A DNA stretch of 64,000 nt from Antilocapra americana (Eukaryota; Chordata; Mammalia; Artiodactyla; Antilocapridae), in assembly GCA_007570785.1 (NCBI GenBank), contig ML661885.1:16670223-16734222 (forward strand), read 5' to 3'. The position numbers and the translations under genes were made by a program. The notes beneath the pieces were generated by a model, which had not been told where the DNA came from, searched no databases, and saw only the letters and a list, made by a program, of their open reading frames with translations. Each line of letters opens with the position of its first letter. Position 1 is the first letter of the stretch. Shown here piece after piece: positions 36,265-46,807 of this stretch.

Positions 36265-36600
36265 CCATTAACCCTAAGAGACTTTACACATCAAAGGAAA
36301 CCATAAGTAAAATGGAAAACAATCATACAGAATGGGAGGAAGTATCTGCAGATGAAGCAACCAACAAGGATTGATCTCCAAAATATACAGACAGCTCATG
36401 CAGTTCTATGTCAAATTAAGAAAAACAACCCAATCAAGAAATGGGGAGAAGAGCTAAACAGACATTTCTTTATATATTCATTATATATATATATATATAT
36501 ATAACTGATTCACTTTGCTGTGTGACAGAAACTAGCACATTGTAAATCAATTATACTCCAATGAAAGTTATAATACTTTTGAAAGAGTTATTCAAGAAAA
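36265..36600 (+). mobile_element. Internally deleted L1: ORF2 piece joined to 3' terminus
   Basis: 36265-36480 reads an ORF2 segment (KRLYTSKETISKMENNHTE, then ATNKD and, after a stop, AAACAACCCAATCAAGAAATGG and CTAAACAGACATTTCT). An (AT)n run at 36483-36503 follows, then CTGATTCACTTTGCTGTG ... TGTAAATCAATTATACTCC, the extreme L1 3' end. Several hundred bases of ORF2 and 3' UTR are missing between. Confidence 0.75.
36483..36503. repeat. (AT)n at the L1 deletion junction
   Basis: About ten AT units between ORF2-derived and 3'-terminal L1 sequence. Confidence 0.85.
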
Positions 36601-36650
36601 TAAATTTGAAAAAATTATTATTTGCCCTATTAAGGGCAAATTTTGAAAAG

Positions 36651-36700
36651 TATATATATATATATATATATATGTTTGTGTGTGTGTATGTGTGTATATA
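36651..36700. repeat. (TA)n(TG)n compound microsatellite
   Basis: TA run followed by TG units and a further TATATA. Confidence 0.9.
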
Positions 36701-39611
36701 AGATTATTTTAGAGTATCTCCATAATTCTCAAATGGGTCTGTAACTTTACTAAAAAGTATACTATGAGAAGGCTGTGATATCTGCTAGAGAGTACCAGTT
36801 TCTGGGAAATCCAGTGTAGATTGGCTCTTTCTGATATCCAAGATCAGATTTGGCTTAGGATACCCTGCAAAGAGGATATCAAAACAAAGTCATTACTTCC
36901 ACTTTCTCCTCCTTCCTTTCAACTATGGGTCATGAAAGCTTATGAAACAGAGTATGATCTTAGAACATCTCAAGTTGCAAAGGAGATAAAGGAGACTTGT
37001 ACTGGCGCAGTAACACCCGCGGCTCCAGCAGCAGGTCTGAGGCCACTGCAGAGCAGCCGCTGTGGTCTTGTGCCAGAAACACACAGCTGTACAGGAGCCC
37101 CTGCTGACCCACGAGAGACCTGCAAGGATGCCAGATGACTGATTTACTGTGGTTTTAGAGGAGATCCAAGAGAGAGCAAAAGTTTAGAGCCTAGTTGAAA
37201 ACCACATCCATCCTCTCAATTCATTTTAGTTTCTTTTCTCCAATGTAGGTGTGTATGTGTTCAGTTCTCAAATAAATTATTTTGGAGCAAAATAATATTG
37301 TATCAAGTATATTTGTCAGTGGTCTGGACAGCAAAGAGTACCATGGGATCTATATTTTTGTTCAGATCATATCTTTGTTCTTTACTGTGTAAACTCACAT
37401 CCTTTCATTGACATCTCCCTGCCCCAATTTACCCAAGTACGAAGTAGATATAAGACTGCAATCAAAACACTACAGATGAAGATGGTTGTGAGGATGGAAC
37501 ACAACATTAAGTTTAAAACAAATGCATAGTCCAGTTGTTGGCCACAGACATGGAACACACAGAGTAAATGTTTGTGTTCTTCCTTGTTTCCTGGGGTCCT
37601 TTCATCTGACTCCCAGGGACCATTCTCACTGCTGGGTATAGACAAGGATGAGAGAGAACCCTGCTCCTTAAGAAATCGTTGGTCTCTTACTTGAAGGATT
37701 TATTATCTCACAGGTTTTAAAACAGAAATGGATCTCAGAAACTATTCAGTCCCCAACCATTATTTCCTAATATGGGAAAAGCAGTCCACTGAGTGGAGAT
37801 GAATTAGCCCACACCCCACAGACACTAGAAGGAACACGCCTCCCTGGCGCCCACGTATCTACTGGCACCACTATCTCACAGCCCACTGCTCAGCTACTGT
37901 TCAAAAGCAGTGTGACAATGTCTGAAACCTAACGGTGAAGTTTCACAAAAAGAATATATTTTCTTTGCTTCATGAAATTCATGATAAAGTGTGGCCCATT
38001 TGTTGCACTGACCTTAAACATAACTTCCTTGACTTATTAAAACTAAAAGTTCCGGGTGACCCTTTCAAATTCTGGGAACTTAGAAATATTTGGCCAAGAC
38101 TCAAATGACTGATATTCTTTCCAAATTTTGCTTGTGAAATAAAAGAGAACATTGCTAGTTTAGTACATCCCCTGCATTTAGAATAAAGTTTATAGCATCT
38201 CTCATAGTACAAGGCGGACATGTGACACAGCGGGCAATAGGCTTGCCCCTTAGACACCAAGGTTCACTTCACTTCCTGTTTTAAATAAGTAGTGAATAAC
38301 AAGCACATTCTAGCATAAAAATTTAATGGTATCTTTGCTGTTATTTTAAATAATTGAAGATATCTTTTAATTTTATAGCCTGAGACAGTATAAATAATTA
38401 ATAAGTAGCAAAGGGGTGGGGAACTCCAAGTTGCTAATCTAGATTCACAGACCCACTAGCTGATTAAGGTCTTTCGATTTGTGAAACATTACCAGTTTTA
38501 GAAACACAGTCCCTGGGTCCCTTGATTCCCAAAATAATCTTTTGGTCTTTTTCTTTTTCCATTGCACTCTTACATTTATTTAAAACAGACCCAATAGTAC
38601 AGATTCCTCTATTCGTGGAAGAAATATTTGTTCTTTCTATCTATGGATCTCTAAATGCTGTGTACATATGTCTAAAAAGCACTATTATAATATGATAACC
38701 TAATAATTTGAAAGCATCATATGAAATTCCTATAACATTATTAAAATTTTGGTGTGGGGTGGGTGGGGAGTGAAGGGTAGGAAAAAAGAAAAACTTGCCA
38801 AGACTTGCAGCAATTTGCTAAGAAAACAAGAAATATATGCTGGTCTATTACATGGGTACGCCTCAGTTCCCAGAAGAGTGTGTGCTTTTCTCAGCGAAGG
38901 CCCTGAGAGTCATGGGATTTGCACTTTGTAATCAAGAGCAGAACTGGGAATCATTATTGTTAAGAAGACAATTGCCCAAGTGTCCCATAGCTGGCCTTTG
39001 TTCCAAGTCTGAATGTGTCCACAAGACATCAGAATATCTGGATACATGGCAAAAATTCCAGACGATTTCTGGATGTTTGGATTTGGAACTACCTTGATCT
39101 CAGCTTGCTGACTCCTCTTTTCCATCCAGGGTCCTTCATTTTCTGTACCTGGAGGTTCAAACCTGGCCATTTAGAGGCTGTGTAGGGCCCTCGGGTGCTA
39201 TTTCTGAGCCAGAGTAGGAGCTTTGTGTGTATAAAGTCATCGGTGCCTCTTAGCCGTTACTCATACCTCCTCATATCTCTTGAATCCCTCACTTTCTGGT
39301 TTAATGACCTTATCGCTTACAGCCCAAACTCTGACCCTTCATTTTCCTAGCCTGCTGTTCAGGGACCTACACTCCAGCCACTCAGATTTTGACCTCGCCT
39401 TCTTAAACTTGGTCAATATTCTTTTGTTAACTATCTTGAACAACAAAATCTTCAGGTCTGGTTGTTTTCAAATTCATGGTTTTTCTACTTGTTCTCCTGG
39501 CCCTTTCTGTTTAGTTCTGTCCTATTTTTCCCAATCCAAGTGAATCAAGCTTACTTATGGAATGCCAGTCTGGTGAGTACTCAAAAATATTCTGTTGGGT
39601 GTGGTGAATAA
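36701..39611. other. Unique 2.9-kb interval, no gene assigned
   Basis: The longest element-poor stretch in the central part of the window. It includes a GC-richer patch at 37000-37140, with a 105-codon frame at 36821-37138. It also includes an antisense frame with a hydrophobic segment at 37382-37700 (separate entry) and further motif-less frames at 37979-38260 and 38837-39097. None is recognisable as a known protein. Confidence 0.5.
37382..37700 (-). other. Unassigned antisense ORF with one predicted membrane segment
   Basis: An open frame of about 106 codons between an upstream in-frame TAA (just above 37700) and the stop at 37382. No good ATG start is seen at the 5' side. The internal methionines are late, so if it is real it would be an exon rather than a whole gene. 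The middle reads GQQLDYAFVLNLMLC followed by the hydrophobic stretch SILTTIFICSVLIAVLYLL, then RTWVNWGRE: one plausible transmembrane helix with a basic flank. No family recognised. A chance ORF is the default explanation. Confidence 0.2.
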
Positions 39612-39822
39612 GGGGCTTCCCAGGTGGCACTAGTGGTAAAGAACCCACCTGCCAATGCAGGAAATGAAAAAAACATAGGTTCAACCCCTGGGTCAGAGGA
39701 AATGGCAACTGATTCCAGTATTCTTGCCTGGAGAATCCCAGGGACAGAGGAGCCTGGCGGGCTACAGTCCACAGGGTCGCAAAGAGTTGGATATGACCGA
39801 AGCAACTAAGCACAGCACACAC
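39612..39822 (+). mobile_element. Bov-tA SINE
   Basis: Head GGGGCTTCCCAGGTGGCAC to tail GATATGACCGAAGCAACTAAGC. Confidence 0.92.
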
Positions 39823-39889
39823 ATAATGTAGAAAGGAGCGAATATTGTCATCTATCTATCAAGTAGTTTGCAGGCACTTGACAAACAGG

Positions 39890-40370
39890 GTCCACAATCT
39901 TTCTCCTCCTTCCTGTGTCTACCATAATTTCCATTTCTCTTCTTTCTACCAACTCTCATCTTCAACAAGGATAGTTCCATTCATCATAGCAGTAGTCATG
40001 CAATCCTCATTGCCCCTGACTCAGAAGGTCTCTCCTGCCTTTTTCCCATCTGTTTTTCATGAATCTTATTCCTAACATCCTTTCAAGGGCAGAGTCTGAT
40101 CCCTCCTTTTCCATACAAGCATCCATAAATATCTAAATTCCTCATGACCTGTCTCTCAATCTCTGGTGGTACTTATTCTCTGTAATTACTTAATCCTTTT
40201 AATAAGTACCACCTAGCACAGTTTGACATCTATATTTAGAAACCATTATAGTAGAAGGAACTGTCCCCCCCCCTTTTTTTTGTATTCACATCATTTATCT
40301 ATTGCATACTCACAACAGAGTTGGTACTTAATAAGTTTTGTTGAAGAAATTATTACATTAAAAATCTTGT
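39890..40370 (+). mobile_element. Probable L2 LINE 3' end
   Basis: The order CTGTAATTACTTAATCC, AAGGGCAGAGTCTGATC, CCACCTAGCACAGTTTG and GAGTTGGTACTTAATAAGTTTTG loosely follows the L2 3' terminus (GTAATTACTTGTTTAC; CTAGCACAGTGCC; GTAGGTGCTCAATAAATATTTG). Diverged. The C8-T8 homopolymer pair at 40266-40281 is a later change. Confidence 0.45.
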
Positions 40371-40376
40371 TCCCCA

Positions 40377-40590
40377 TGAAAGTGAACGTGTTAGCTGCTA
40401 GTTATGTCTGATTCTTATGACTTCATGGACTGTAGCCCACCAGGCTCCTCTGTCCATGGGATTTTCCAGACAAGAATATTGGAGTGGGTTGCCATTCCCT
40501 TCTCCAGAGGATCTTCTTGACCCAGGGATCAAACCCAGGTCTCCTGAGTTACAGGCAGATTCTTTGCCATCTGAGCCACCTAGGAAGCCA
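40377..40590 (-). mobile_element. Bov-tA SINE, antisense
   Basis: GAAAGTGAACGTGTTAGCTGC (antisense tail) to CATCTGAGCCACCTAGGAAGCC (antisense head). Confidence 0.92.
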
Positions 40591-41952
40591 TATACAGAAA
40601 TTATTTCCACAAAAATGGTGAATTATTCCCAAACTTATCAACTCCAAAGATAATTTCACTTTAAGCTCAGGGAAAAGAGGAGTTATTTATTGAAAGTAGA
40701 GTAACTTCCTACAGTGAACAGACACAGGTAAGTGGCTGGAAGAAGGCTAAAACCACACAGAAAATTGTGCTGAGGTTTGCTTGTATTCAGCCTAGCTCTG
40801 ATCTGAGAGGATGTTGACCATTAAGGGATGAAAATTATATTGAATTTGGATTAAACAATATGAAAGAAGGCCAAGTGACCTAGTTTATGTTTTTTCCCTC
40901 CTGCATAATAATGAATATGATAGAAAAGTATTGAGGTTATAAAATTTTCAAAACTATAAACGAAGGAGGAAGTCAATAAGAAAAAGTGGCAAACATTTGA
41001 AGCCAAACTTTAAAAAGAAATTTGAGCAGTGTGTGTTTCTTTTGCTGTTAGTAACAGCAAGTGATGATGTGTTAGACTTTTTAAGCAGCTGTAAAGGCAC
41101 CATGGGATGTCTCCTTATTTTTGTGTGTGGCTAACATGATGGTGACATCTTCTGTTGGCATTAGCTCTACATTTCAGATGATCTTTTTACTGGTTTGTTT
41201 CCCAGCTGAGATATGAACTATAAGCTGCTCTTTTCAGCCTTCTGGTGGATAGAATTTTTGCCATAGGAATGTTCCCCAGGGTTTCTCTAGCCCTTTTTAA
41301 ACTCTGGATGCACTTTATTGACAACTTCTGAGTTGTGATAAGTATCTACCTTTTATTTCTAACTTGAAGATATCTTGGGTGATAAAATTACATTTTCTTT
41401 GGAGCAAATATTCTAGAATGTACTGAGATGACAGATTCATGAACTCCCCCAGAAACTTCACAGGAAATGGGGAATGCAAAGGTCAGGTAAATACAGTCAT
41501 AATAATGTCCTCACTGATTATAAAAACTTAATATCATACACATTTTAGGTTGAGTAGATTGCAGAGAGAGTGTTCAGCATAGAAGTAATATATTTATAGT
41601 TTATCTTAGGAGATATGTCTCAAAGTAAAATTTTATCTTTTGGATATTGCATACTTTCTCAATTTGTATATAAAAATGGGAAAGGGGAGTAAGATGGGGA
41701 GACTGACAAATGATTCTATGCTTTCATTATTACATAAATTTAATATTTAGTTTTTTAATACAATTATGGAGCCACATATTATGTATGTAACTAAAATAAT
41801 TTGAAACACATATTACAGTATTATCCAGAATTACAAATCTGTAATTCTGAGAAATTAGAATTGAACTCTGAACATGATTTTAAAAAATCTATTATTATCA
41901 CTTATTGAGATTTTTAATTATATTTTTGTTTTTATTGAGTCCTCATTTTCCT
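40591..41952. other. Unique AT-rich DNA, no gene seen
   Basis: No recognised repeat or exon. Confidence 0.5.
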
Positions 41953-42155
41953 TGTGCTTAGTCACTCAGTCGTGTCTAACTCTGCAATTGCAAGGACTAT
42001 AGCTATCAGGCTCCTCTGTCCTTGGGCATATCCCAGCAAGAATCCTGGAGTGGGTTGCCATTTCCTCCTCCAGGGGATCTTCCCAACCCCGGGATCGAAA
42101 TTGTGTGACCTGCAACTTCAGCACTGGCAGGCTGATTCTTAACCACTGAGCCCCT
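41953..42155 (-). mobile_element. Bov-tA SINE, antisense
   Basis: TGTGCTTAGTCACTCAGTCG to GATTCTTAACCACTGAGCCCC, the reverse complement of a Bov-tA unit. Confidence 0.9.
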
Positions 42156-42675
42156 CATATTGATTACTTACATTCAATAAACATTTATTCAGTGCTTTCT
42201 TTTTTTATTATATATTTAACTGGAGAGTAATTGCTTTACAATATTGTGTTGGTTTATATGAATCAGCCATAGGTATACATATGTCCCCTCCCTCTTGAAC
42301 CTCCTTCCTACCTCCCACCCCATCCCATCTCTCCAGGTTGTCAAAGAGCACCAGGTTTGAGCTCCCTGCCTCATACAGCAAATTCCCATGGCTATCTATT
42401 TTACATATGGTAATGTATATGTTTAAGTTATTCTTTCAATTCATCCCTTGCTCTCTCTTACTCACTGTGTCTGCAAGTCTGTTCTCTGAGTCTCTATTGC
42501 TGCCATGCAAATAGGTTCATCAGTACCATCTTTTTAGATTCCATATATATGTGTTGATATATGAAATTTGTTTTTCTCTTTACTACTTGCTTCACTCTGT
42601 ATAGTAGGTTCTAGGTTCATCCTAGAGTCAGTCACTAAAACTGACTCAAATGTTTTTCTTTTATGGCTGAATAAT

Positions 42676-44119
42676 TTCTTCTAAGGGATTCCTGCCCACA
42701 GTAGTAAATATAATGGTCATCTGAGTTAAATCAACCCATTCCAGTCCATCTCAGTTTGCTAATTCCTGGAATGTCGACATTTACTCTTGCCATCTCCTGT
42801 TTGAATACTTCCAATTTGCCTTGATTCCTGGACCTAACATTCCAGGTTCCTATGCAATATTGCTCTTTACAGCATCGGACCTTCCTTCTATCACCAGTCA
42901 CATCCACAACTGGGTATTGTTTTGGCTTTGGCTCCATCCCTTCATTCTTCCTGGAGTTATTTCTCCACTGTTCTCCAGTAGCGTATTGGACACCTACCGA
43001 CCTGGGGAGTTCATCTTTCAGTGTCCTATCTTTTTGCCTTTTCATACTGTGTGGATCACAATAAAATGTGGAAAATTCTTAAAGAGATGGGAATACCAGA
43101 CCATCTGACCTGTCTCTTGAGAAACCTGTATGCAGGTCAGGAAGCAACAATTAGAACTGGACATGGAACAACAGACTGGTTCCAAATAGGAAAAGGAGTA
43201 TCTCAAGGCTATATATTGTCACCCTGCTTATTTAAAACTTCTCTGCATAGTACATCATGAGAAATGCTGGGCTGGAAGAAGCACAAGCTGGAATCAAGAT
43301 TGCTGGGAGGAATATCAATAACCTCAGATATGCAGAGCACACCACCCTTATGGCAGAAAGTGAAGAGGAACTAAAGAACCTCTTTGATGAAAGTGAAAGA
43401 GGAAAGTGAAAAAGTTGGCTTAAAGCTCAACTTCAGAAAACTAAGATCATGGCATCTGGTCCCATCACTTCATGGGAAATAGATGGGGAAACAGCAGAAA
43501 CAGTATCAGACTTTATTTTGGGGGGCTCAAAAATCACTGTAGATGGTGATTGCAGCCATGAAATTAAAAGACACTTACTCCTTGTAAGGGAAATTATGAC
43601 CAACCTAGATAGCATATTAAAAAGCAGAGACATTACTTTGCCAACAAAGGTCCATGTAGTCAAGGCTATGGTTTTTCCAGTAGTCATGTATGGATGTGAG
43701 AGTTGGTTGGTGAAGAAAGCTGAGTGCCAAAGAACTAGTGCTTTTGAACTGTTGTATTGGAGAATAGTCTTGAGAGTCCCTTGGACTGCAAGGAGATCCA
43801 ACCAGTCCATCCTACAGGAGATCAGTCCTGAGTGTTTATTGGAAGGACCGATGTTGAAGCTGAAACTCCAATACTTTGGCCATCTCATGCGAAGAGCTGA
43901 CTCATTGGAAAAGACCCTAAAGCTGGGAAGGATTGGGGGCATGAGGAGAAGGGGATGACAGAGGATGAGATGGTTGGGTGGCATCACCAACTCGATGGAC
44001 ATGGGTCTGGGTATACCTGGGAGTTGGTGATGGATCATGTTCATGCCTCCCTAGGCCTGACATGCTGCAATTCATGGGGTCACAAAGAGTCGGACACGAA
44101 TGAGAGACTGAATTGAACT
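42676..44119 (+). mobile_element. BovB LINE with inverted 5' segment, nested in L1
   Basis: 42676-about 43048 is antisense BovB. On the minus strand it encodes the start of the APE-type endonuclease (CIGTWNVRSRNQGKLEV at 42800s, GISKLRWTGMG). The expected catalytic Glu of GISEL is Lys here. From about 43049 the sequence is sense BovB, starting inside RT just after motif A (TGTGTGGATCACAATAAAATG). It runs through GIPDHLTCLLRNLYAG, the motif B region GVSQGYILSPCLF, a YADD box altered to YAEH (43329-43340), and the 169-codon C-terminal frame 43449-43958, to the tail. A 4-bp TAAT duplicates at 42672-42675 and 44120-44123. Confidence 0.9.
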
Positions 44120-44345
44120 TAATATTCCATTGTATATATGTACCATAACTTCTTCATCCATTCATCTGTTAATAATATTTAGGTTGCTTACATGTCCTGG
44201 CTATTGTAAATATTGCTGCAATGAACACTGGGGTACATGTTTCTTTTTCAGTTATGGTTTCCTCAGGGTATGGGCCCAGTAGTGAGATTGCTGAGTCATA
44301 GGGTAGTTTTTTCTAGTGTTTTAGGGAATCTCCATACTGTTCTCC

Positions 44346-44473
44346 TGGAGAAGGAAATAGCAGCCCACTCCTGTCTTCTTGCCTGGAAAATCCCATGGAT
44401 GGAGAAGTCTGGTGTGCCCCAGCTCATGGGGTTACAAAGAGTCAGACACAACTGAGTGACTAACACACACATC
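44346..44473 (+). mobile_element. Bov-A-type SINE nested in L1
   Basis: TGGAGAAGGAAATAGCAGCCC to GACACAACTGAGTGACTAAC. It is flanked by CTGTTCTCC (44338-44346) and CTGTTTTCC (44474-44482), a 9-bp target duplication with one mismatch. The L1 sequence is continuous if it is removed. Confidence 0.9.
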
Positions 44474-45310
44474 CTGTTTTCCATAGTGGCTATATCAATT
44501 TGCATTTCCACCAACATTGCAAGTGGGTTCTCTTTTCCCCACACCCTTTCCAGCTTTTATTGTTTGTAGATTTTTTTGATGGTGGCCATTCTGATGGTGA
44601 GAGGTAGTACCTCACTGTAGTTTTGATTCGCATTTTCTAATAATGAGCAATGTTGAGCATCTTTTCATGTGAATATTAGCCACCTGTATGATGTCTTCTT
44701 TGGAGAAATGTCTGTTTAGGTTTTCTGCCCACTTTTTGATAGTTGTTTGTTTTTCTGGTATCAAGCTTTGTGAGCTGCTTGTATGTTTTGAATATTAATC
44801 CTTTTCCATTAGTTTCATTTGCTATTATTTTCTCCCATTCTGAGGGTTGTCTTTTCACCTCGTTTATAATTTCCTTTGCTGTGCAAAATCTTTTAAGTTT
44901 AATTAGGCCCCACTTGTTTATTTTTGTTTTTATTTCCATTATTCTAGGAAGTGTGTCACAGAGATATTGCTGGATTTATGTCAACGAGTGTGTGTTCAGC
45001 ACTTCTTATGTACCATACACTGTGTCAGGCATCAAAGAAATTAAAGAGATAAGACATGGATCCTACCTTTGAGAAGCTCATGGTTCAATATGAAAAAAAC
45101 AGACATAAAGGATACAAGTAAAACAAAGTTCTTTGTCTGCTATAATAGAAAGTTAAGCAAAATGAAGTTATTAAATATTGATAGTTCATGAAATAAATGA
45201 TAATATGGAGATGAGATCCACTGGATATCAGATATCAGATGAAAAGCTGAAAATATGATCAATTCCTTTTAGAAAATTGTCTGATTGCTTTTAGCAAGTA
45301 GGTGACATGG

Positions 45311-45984
45311 TCTCCAGATACCTAGTTGTTAGGTATATTGGCATTCTTCTCAAATCTATGGTTTGGTTTATTCAGGTATATTATTTCCACTAAATATATT
45401 ATTACACTAAATATATATTTCAGGTATATATTTAGTGCAACTAACAAAATATTTACTTGCTATTCCTAAACTGTTATAACAATTCAGATTAAATATCTGC
45501 ATTATAGTCAGTTCTTGTTATTCACGGTAATGTTCTATAAAGTTGCTGTAAGCACTTAGGATATTTAGAACCACTGCTCTTGGGGAAATACAGAGTTAGA
45601 TTCCTGTCAGATGGTCAATATATAACCTTGTTTTAGGTGTGCCTCTGTTGATGGACTCCTTATTTACTATCTATATCATAAATAATTTCATGGACTTTGA
45701 ATGATGTAAATCCAGGGGCTTTGAAGGCCATTTGTTTTATATAGATTCCTGTCCAAGTGTTTTCATGAAACAATTTGGTCTCATCACATTGTAAATGTGT
45801 TCTTTCAGAGAATCTTTTTCCTTTGTTTAACACTTAACAGATATTTAAAGAATTTTACTGCATCTTACTTCTCTGTAGAATCTGTCTTGCCTGCAAATTT
45901 ATTATTTTCCATTCCATAGTGCCTCTTGAAATGCACAAAATAATCATCACTAGTTTAGAAGGACATTGTATATTCTTTTTAACA
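45311..45984. other. Unique AT-rich DNA with a perfect 13-bp-arm hairpin
   Basis: No gene is recognised. The hairpin at 45405-45437 is listed separately. Confidence 0.5.
45405..45437. repeat. Perfect inverted repeat, 13-bp arms, 7-nt loop
   Basis: Left arm CACTAAATATATA (45405-45417), loop TTTCAGG, right arm TATATATTTAGTG (45425-45437). A further direct copy of CACTAAATATAT sits at 45388-45399, and TTCAGGTATAT occurs at both 45371 and 45419. Confidence 0.9.
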
Positions 45985-46312
45985 ATTATTTATTTATTTA
46001 TTTTATTTGGCTATGCTGGGTCTTGGTGGCTGTGTGTGAGGCTTTCTCTAGTTGCAGTGAGCAGGGCTACTCTCTAATCATGGTGTGGGGCCTTCTCATT
46101 GTGGGGGCTTCTCTTGTTGCAGAGCACGGGCTCTAGGGCACTGGGGTTTCAGTAGTTTCAGCTTGCATGCTCTAGAGCACAGGCTCAGTATTTATGGGGC
46201 AGGGCCTTAGTTGCCTGGTGGCATGTGGGATCTTCCCAGACCAGGCATTGAAGCCATGTCTCCTGAACTGGCAAGCAGATTCTTTACCTCTGAGCTACCA
46301 GGGACACCCCTG
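45985..46312 (-). mobile_element. CHR-1-type tRNA-derived SINE, antisense
   Basis: Reverse complement of the 31745-32077 type: TTTATTTGGCTATGCTGGGTC, GGCTTCTCTTGTTGCAGAGC, GCTCTAGAGCACAGGCTCAG, GCATGTGGGATCTTCCCAG, then the antisense head ending GAGCTACCAGGGACACCCC. Confidence 0.87.
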
Positions 46313-46544
46313 TTACATATTCTTGACTCTGGGAAACATGACTATAATTTTTTTTTTTATTTCAGCTTCACAACACTGCTGTCCACTCTTCCATTTTTAA
46401 ATTGGTAGCCATCTCATAAATACAAATTCAACTTCTTTTCCACACCTTTGAAAGTTTATACTTTCATCACGCACTACATATGTTACTGTAGCACTTTCCA
46501 GAGCTGACGCACATATGCAGATCAGTGAATTTCCTCTTTGTGTC

Positions 46545-46807
46545 TATGAATCTATTGTATTGTGGGTTCATTAACCTTGAACCATGGCCAACAGCCATGG
46601 TTTGAAGTCATGCTTAAGCAATGCTTACCTAGCATACATATTTTCTCCATGAGGCATACAGCAACCTTCTTGCACTTAGGAATACTAGACAGAACTTTGG
46701 CACTACATTTGGAGGCCACTTTAAACAGCAAAATCACCAAGGAAAAGCACAAAAATGTGAAAACTGTGGCACTGAATAGACCACAAAAGGACATTTGTTT
46801 ATATTTC
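46545..46807 (-). mobile_element. Tigger-like (pogo) DNA transposon fragment with transposase N-terminus
   Basis: The minus strand reads SAKVLSSIPKCKKVAVCLME followed by KICMLGKH and, after divergence, FKVNEPTIQ. This resembles the start of Tigger transposase (Tc1/mariner superfamily, pogo group, CENP-B-like DNA-binding N-terminus). Only about 260 bp remains. The related copy at 60027-60669 reads KKAVMCLTEKICLLGSF at the same place. A 9-bp-arm hairpin around CCATGG lies at 46580-46602. Confidence 0.78.

Larger units (their letters stand above)
42198..44994 (-). mobile_element. Ruminant-type L1, 5' truncated, antisense, carrying BovB and Bov-A insertions
   Basis: It begins with a T-rich antisense tail (42198-42207). 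Antisense 3' UTR follows (CAGGTTGTCAAAGAGCACC, GCAAATAGGTTCATCAGTACC). After the nested BovB it continues as antisense ORF2 C-terminus: minus-strand 44676-44939 reads KRFCTAKEIINEVKRQPSEW, and the region near 44500-44560 includes the Cys-rich segment. The flanks TTCAGTGCTT (42188-42197) and TTCAGCACTT (44995-45004) are a likely target duplication with two mismatches. Removing the insertions leaves about 1.2 kb of L1. Confidence 0.88.
42171..45310. mobile_element. Ancient repeat target, interrupted by a nested L1
   Basis: Left flank ATTCAATAAACATTTATTCAG (42173-42193) and right flank TTCAGCACTTCTTATGTACC ... ACACTGTGTCAGGC (44995 onward) are the two halves of a common ancient block of the form ATTCAACAAATATTTATTGAGCACCTACTATGTGCCAGGCAC. 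The right half continues to about 45310 with AAGACATGGATCCTACC and GTAGGTGACATGGTC, blocks also seen in the repeat at 35760. The intervening 42198-44994 is L1 with further insertions. Confidence 0.65.

Noticed and set aside
36159..36374. Conserved small protein at 36159-36374
   Set aside because: Its C-terminal part is L1 ORF2 (RLYTSKETISKMENNHTEWE), so the frame is a chance fusion of unique DNA with L1.
43433..44044. 203-codon antisense open frame
   Set aside because: It is the shadow of the sense BovB C-terminal frame. The reverse frame of BovB stays open in several copies (8655-9233, 58021-58257 region) and has no known product.
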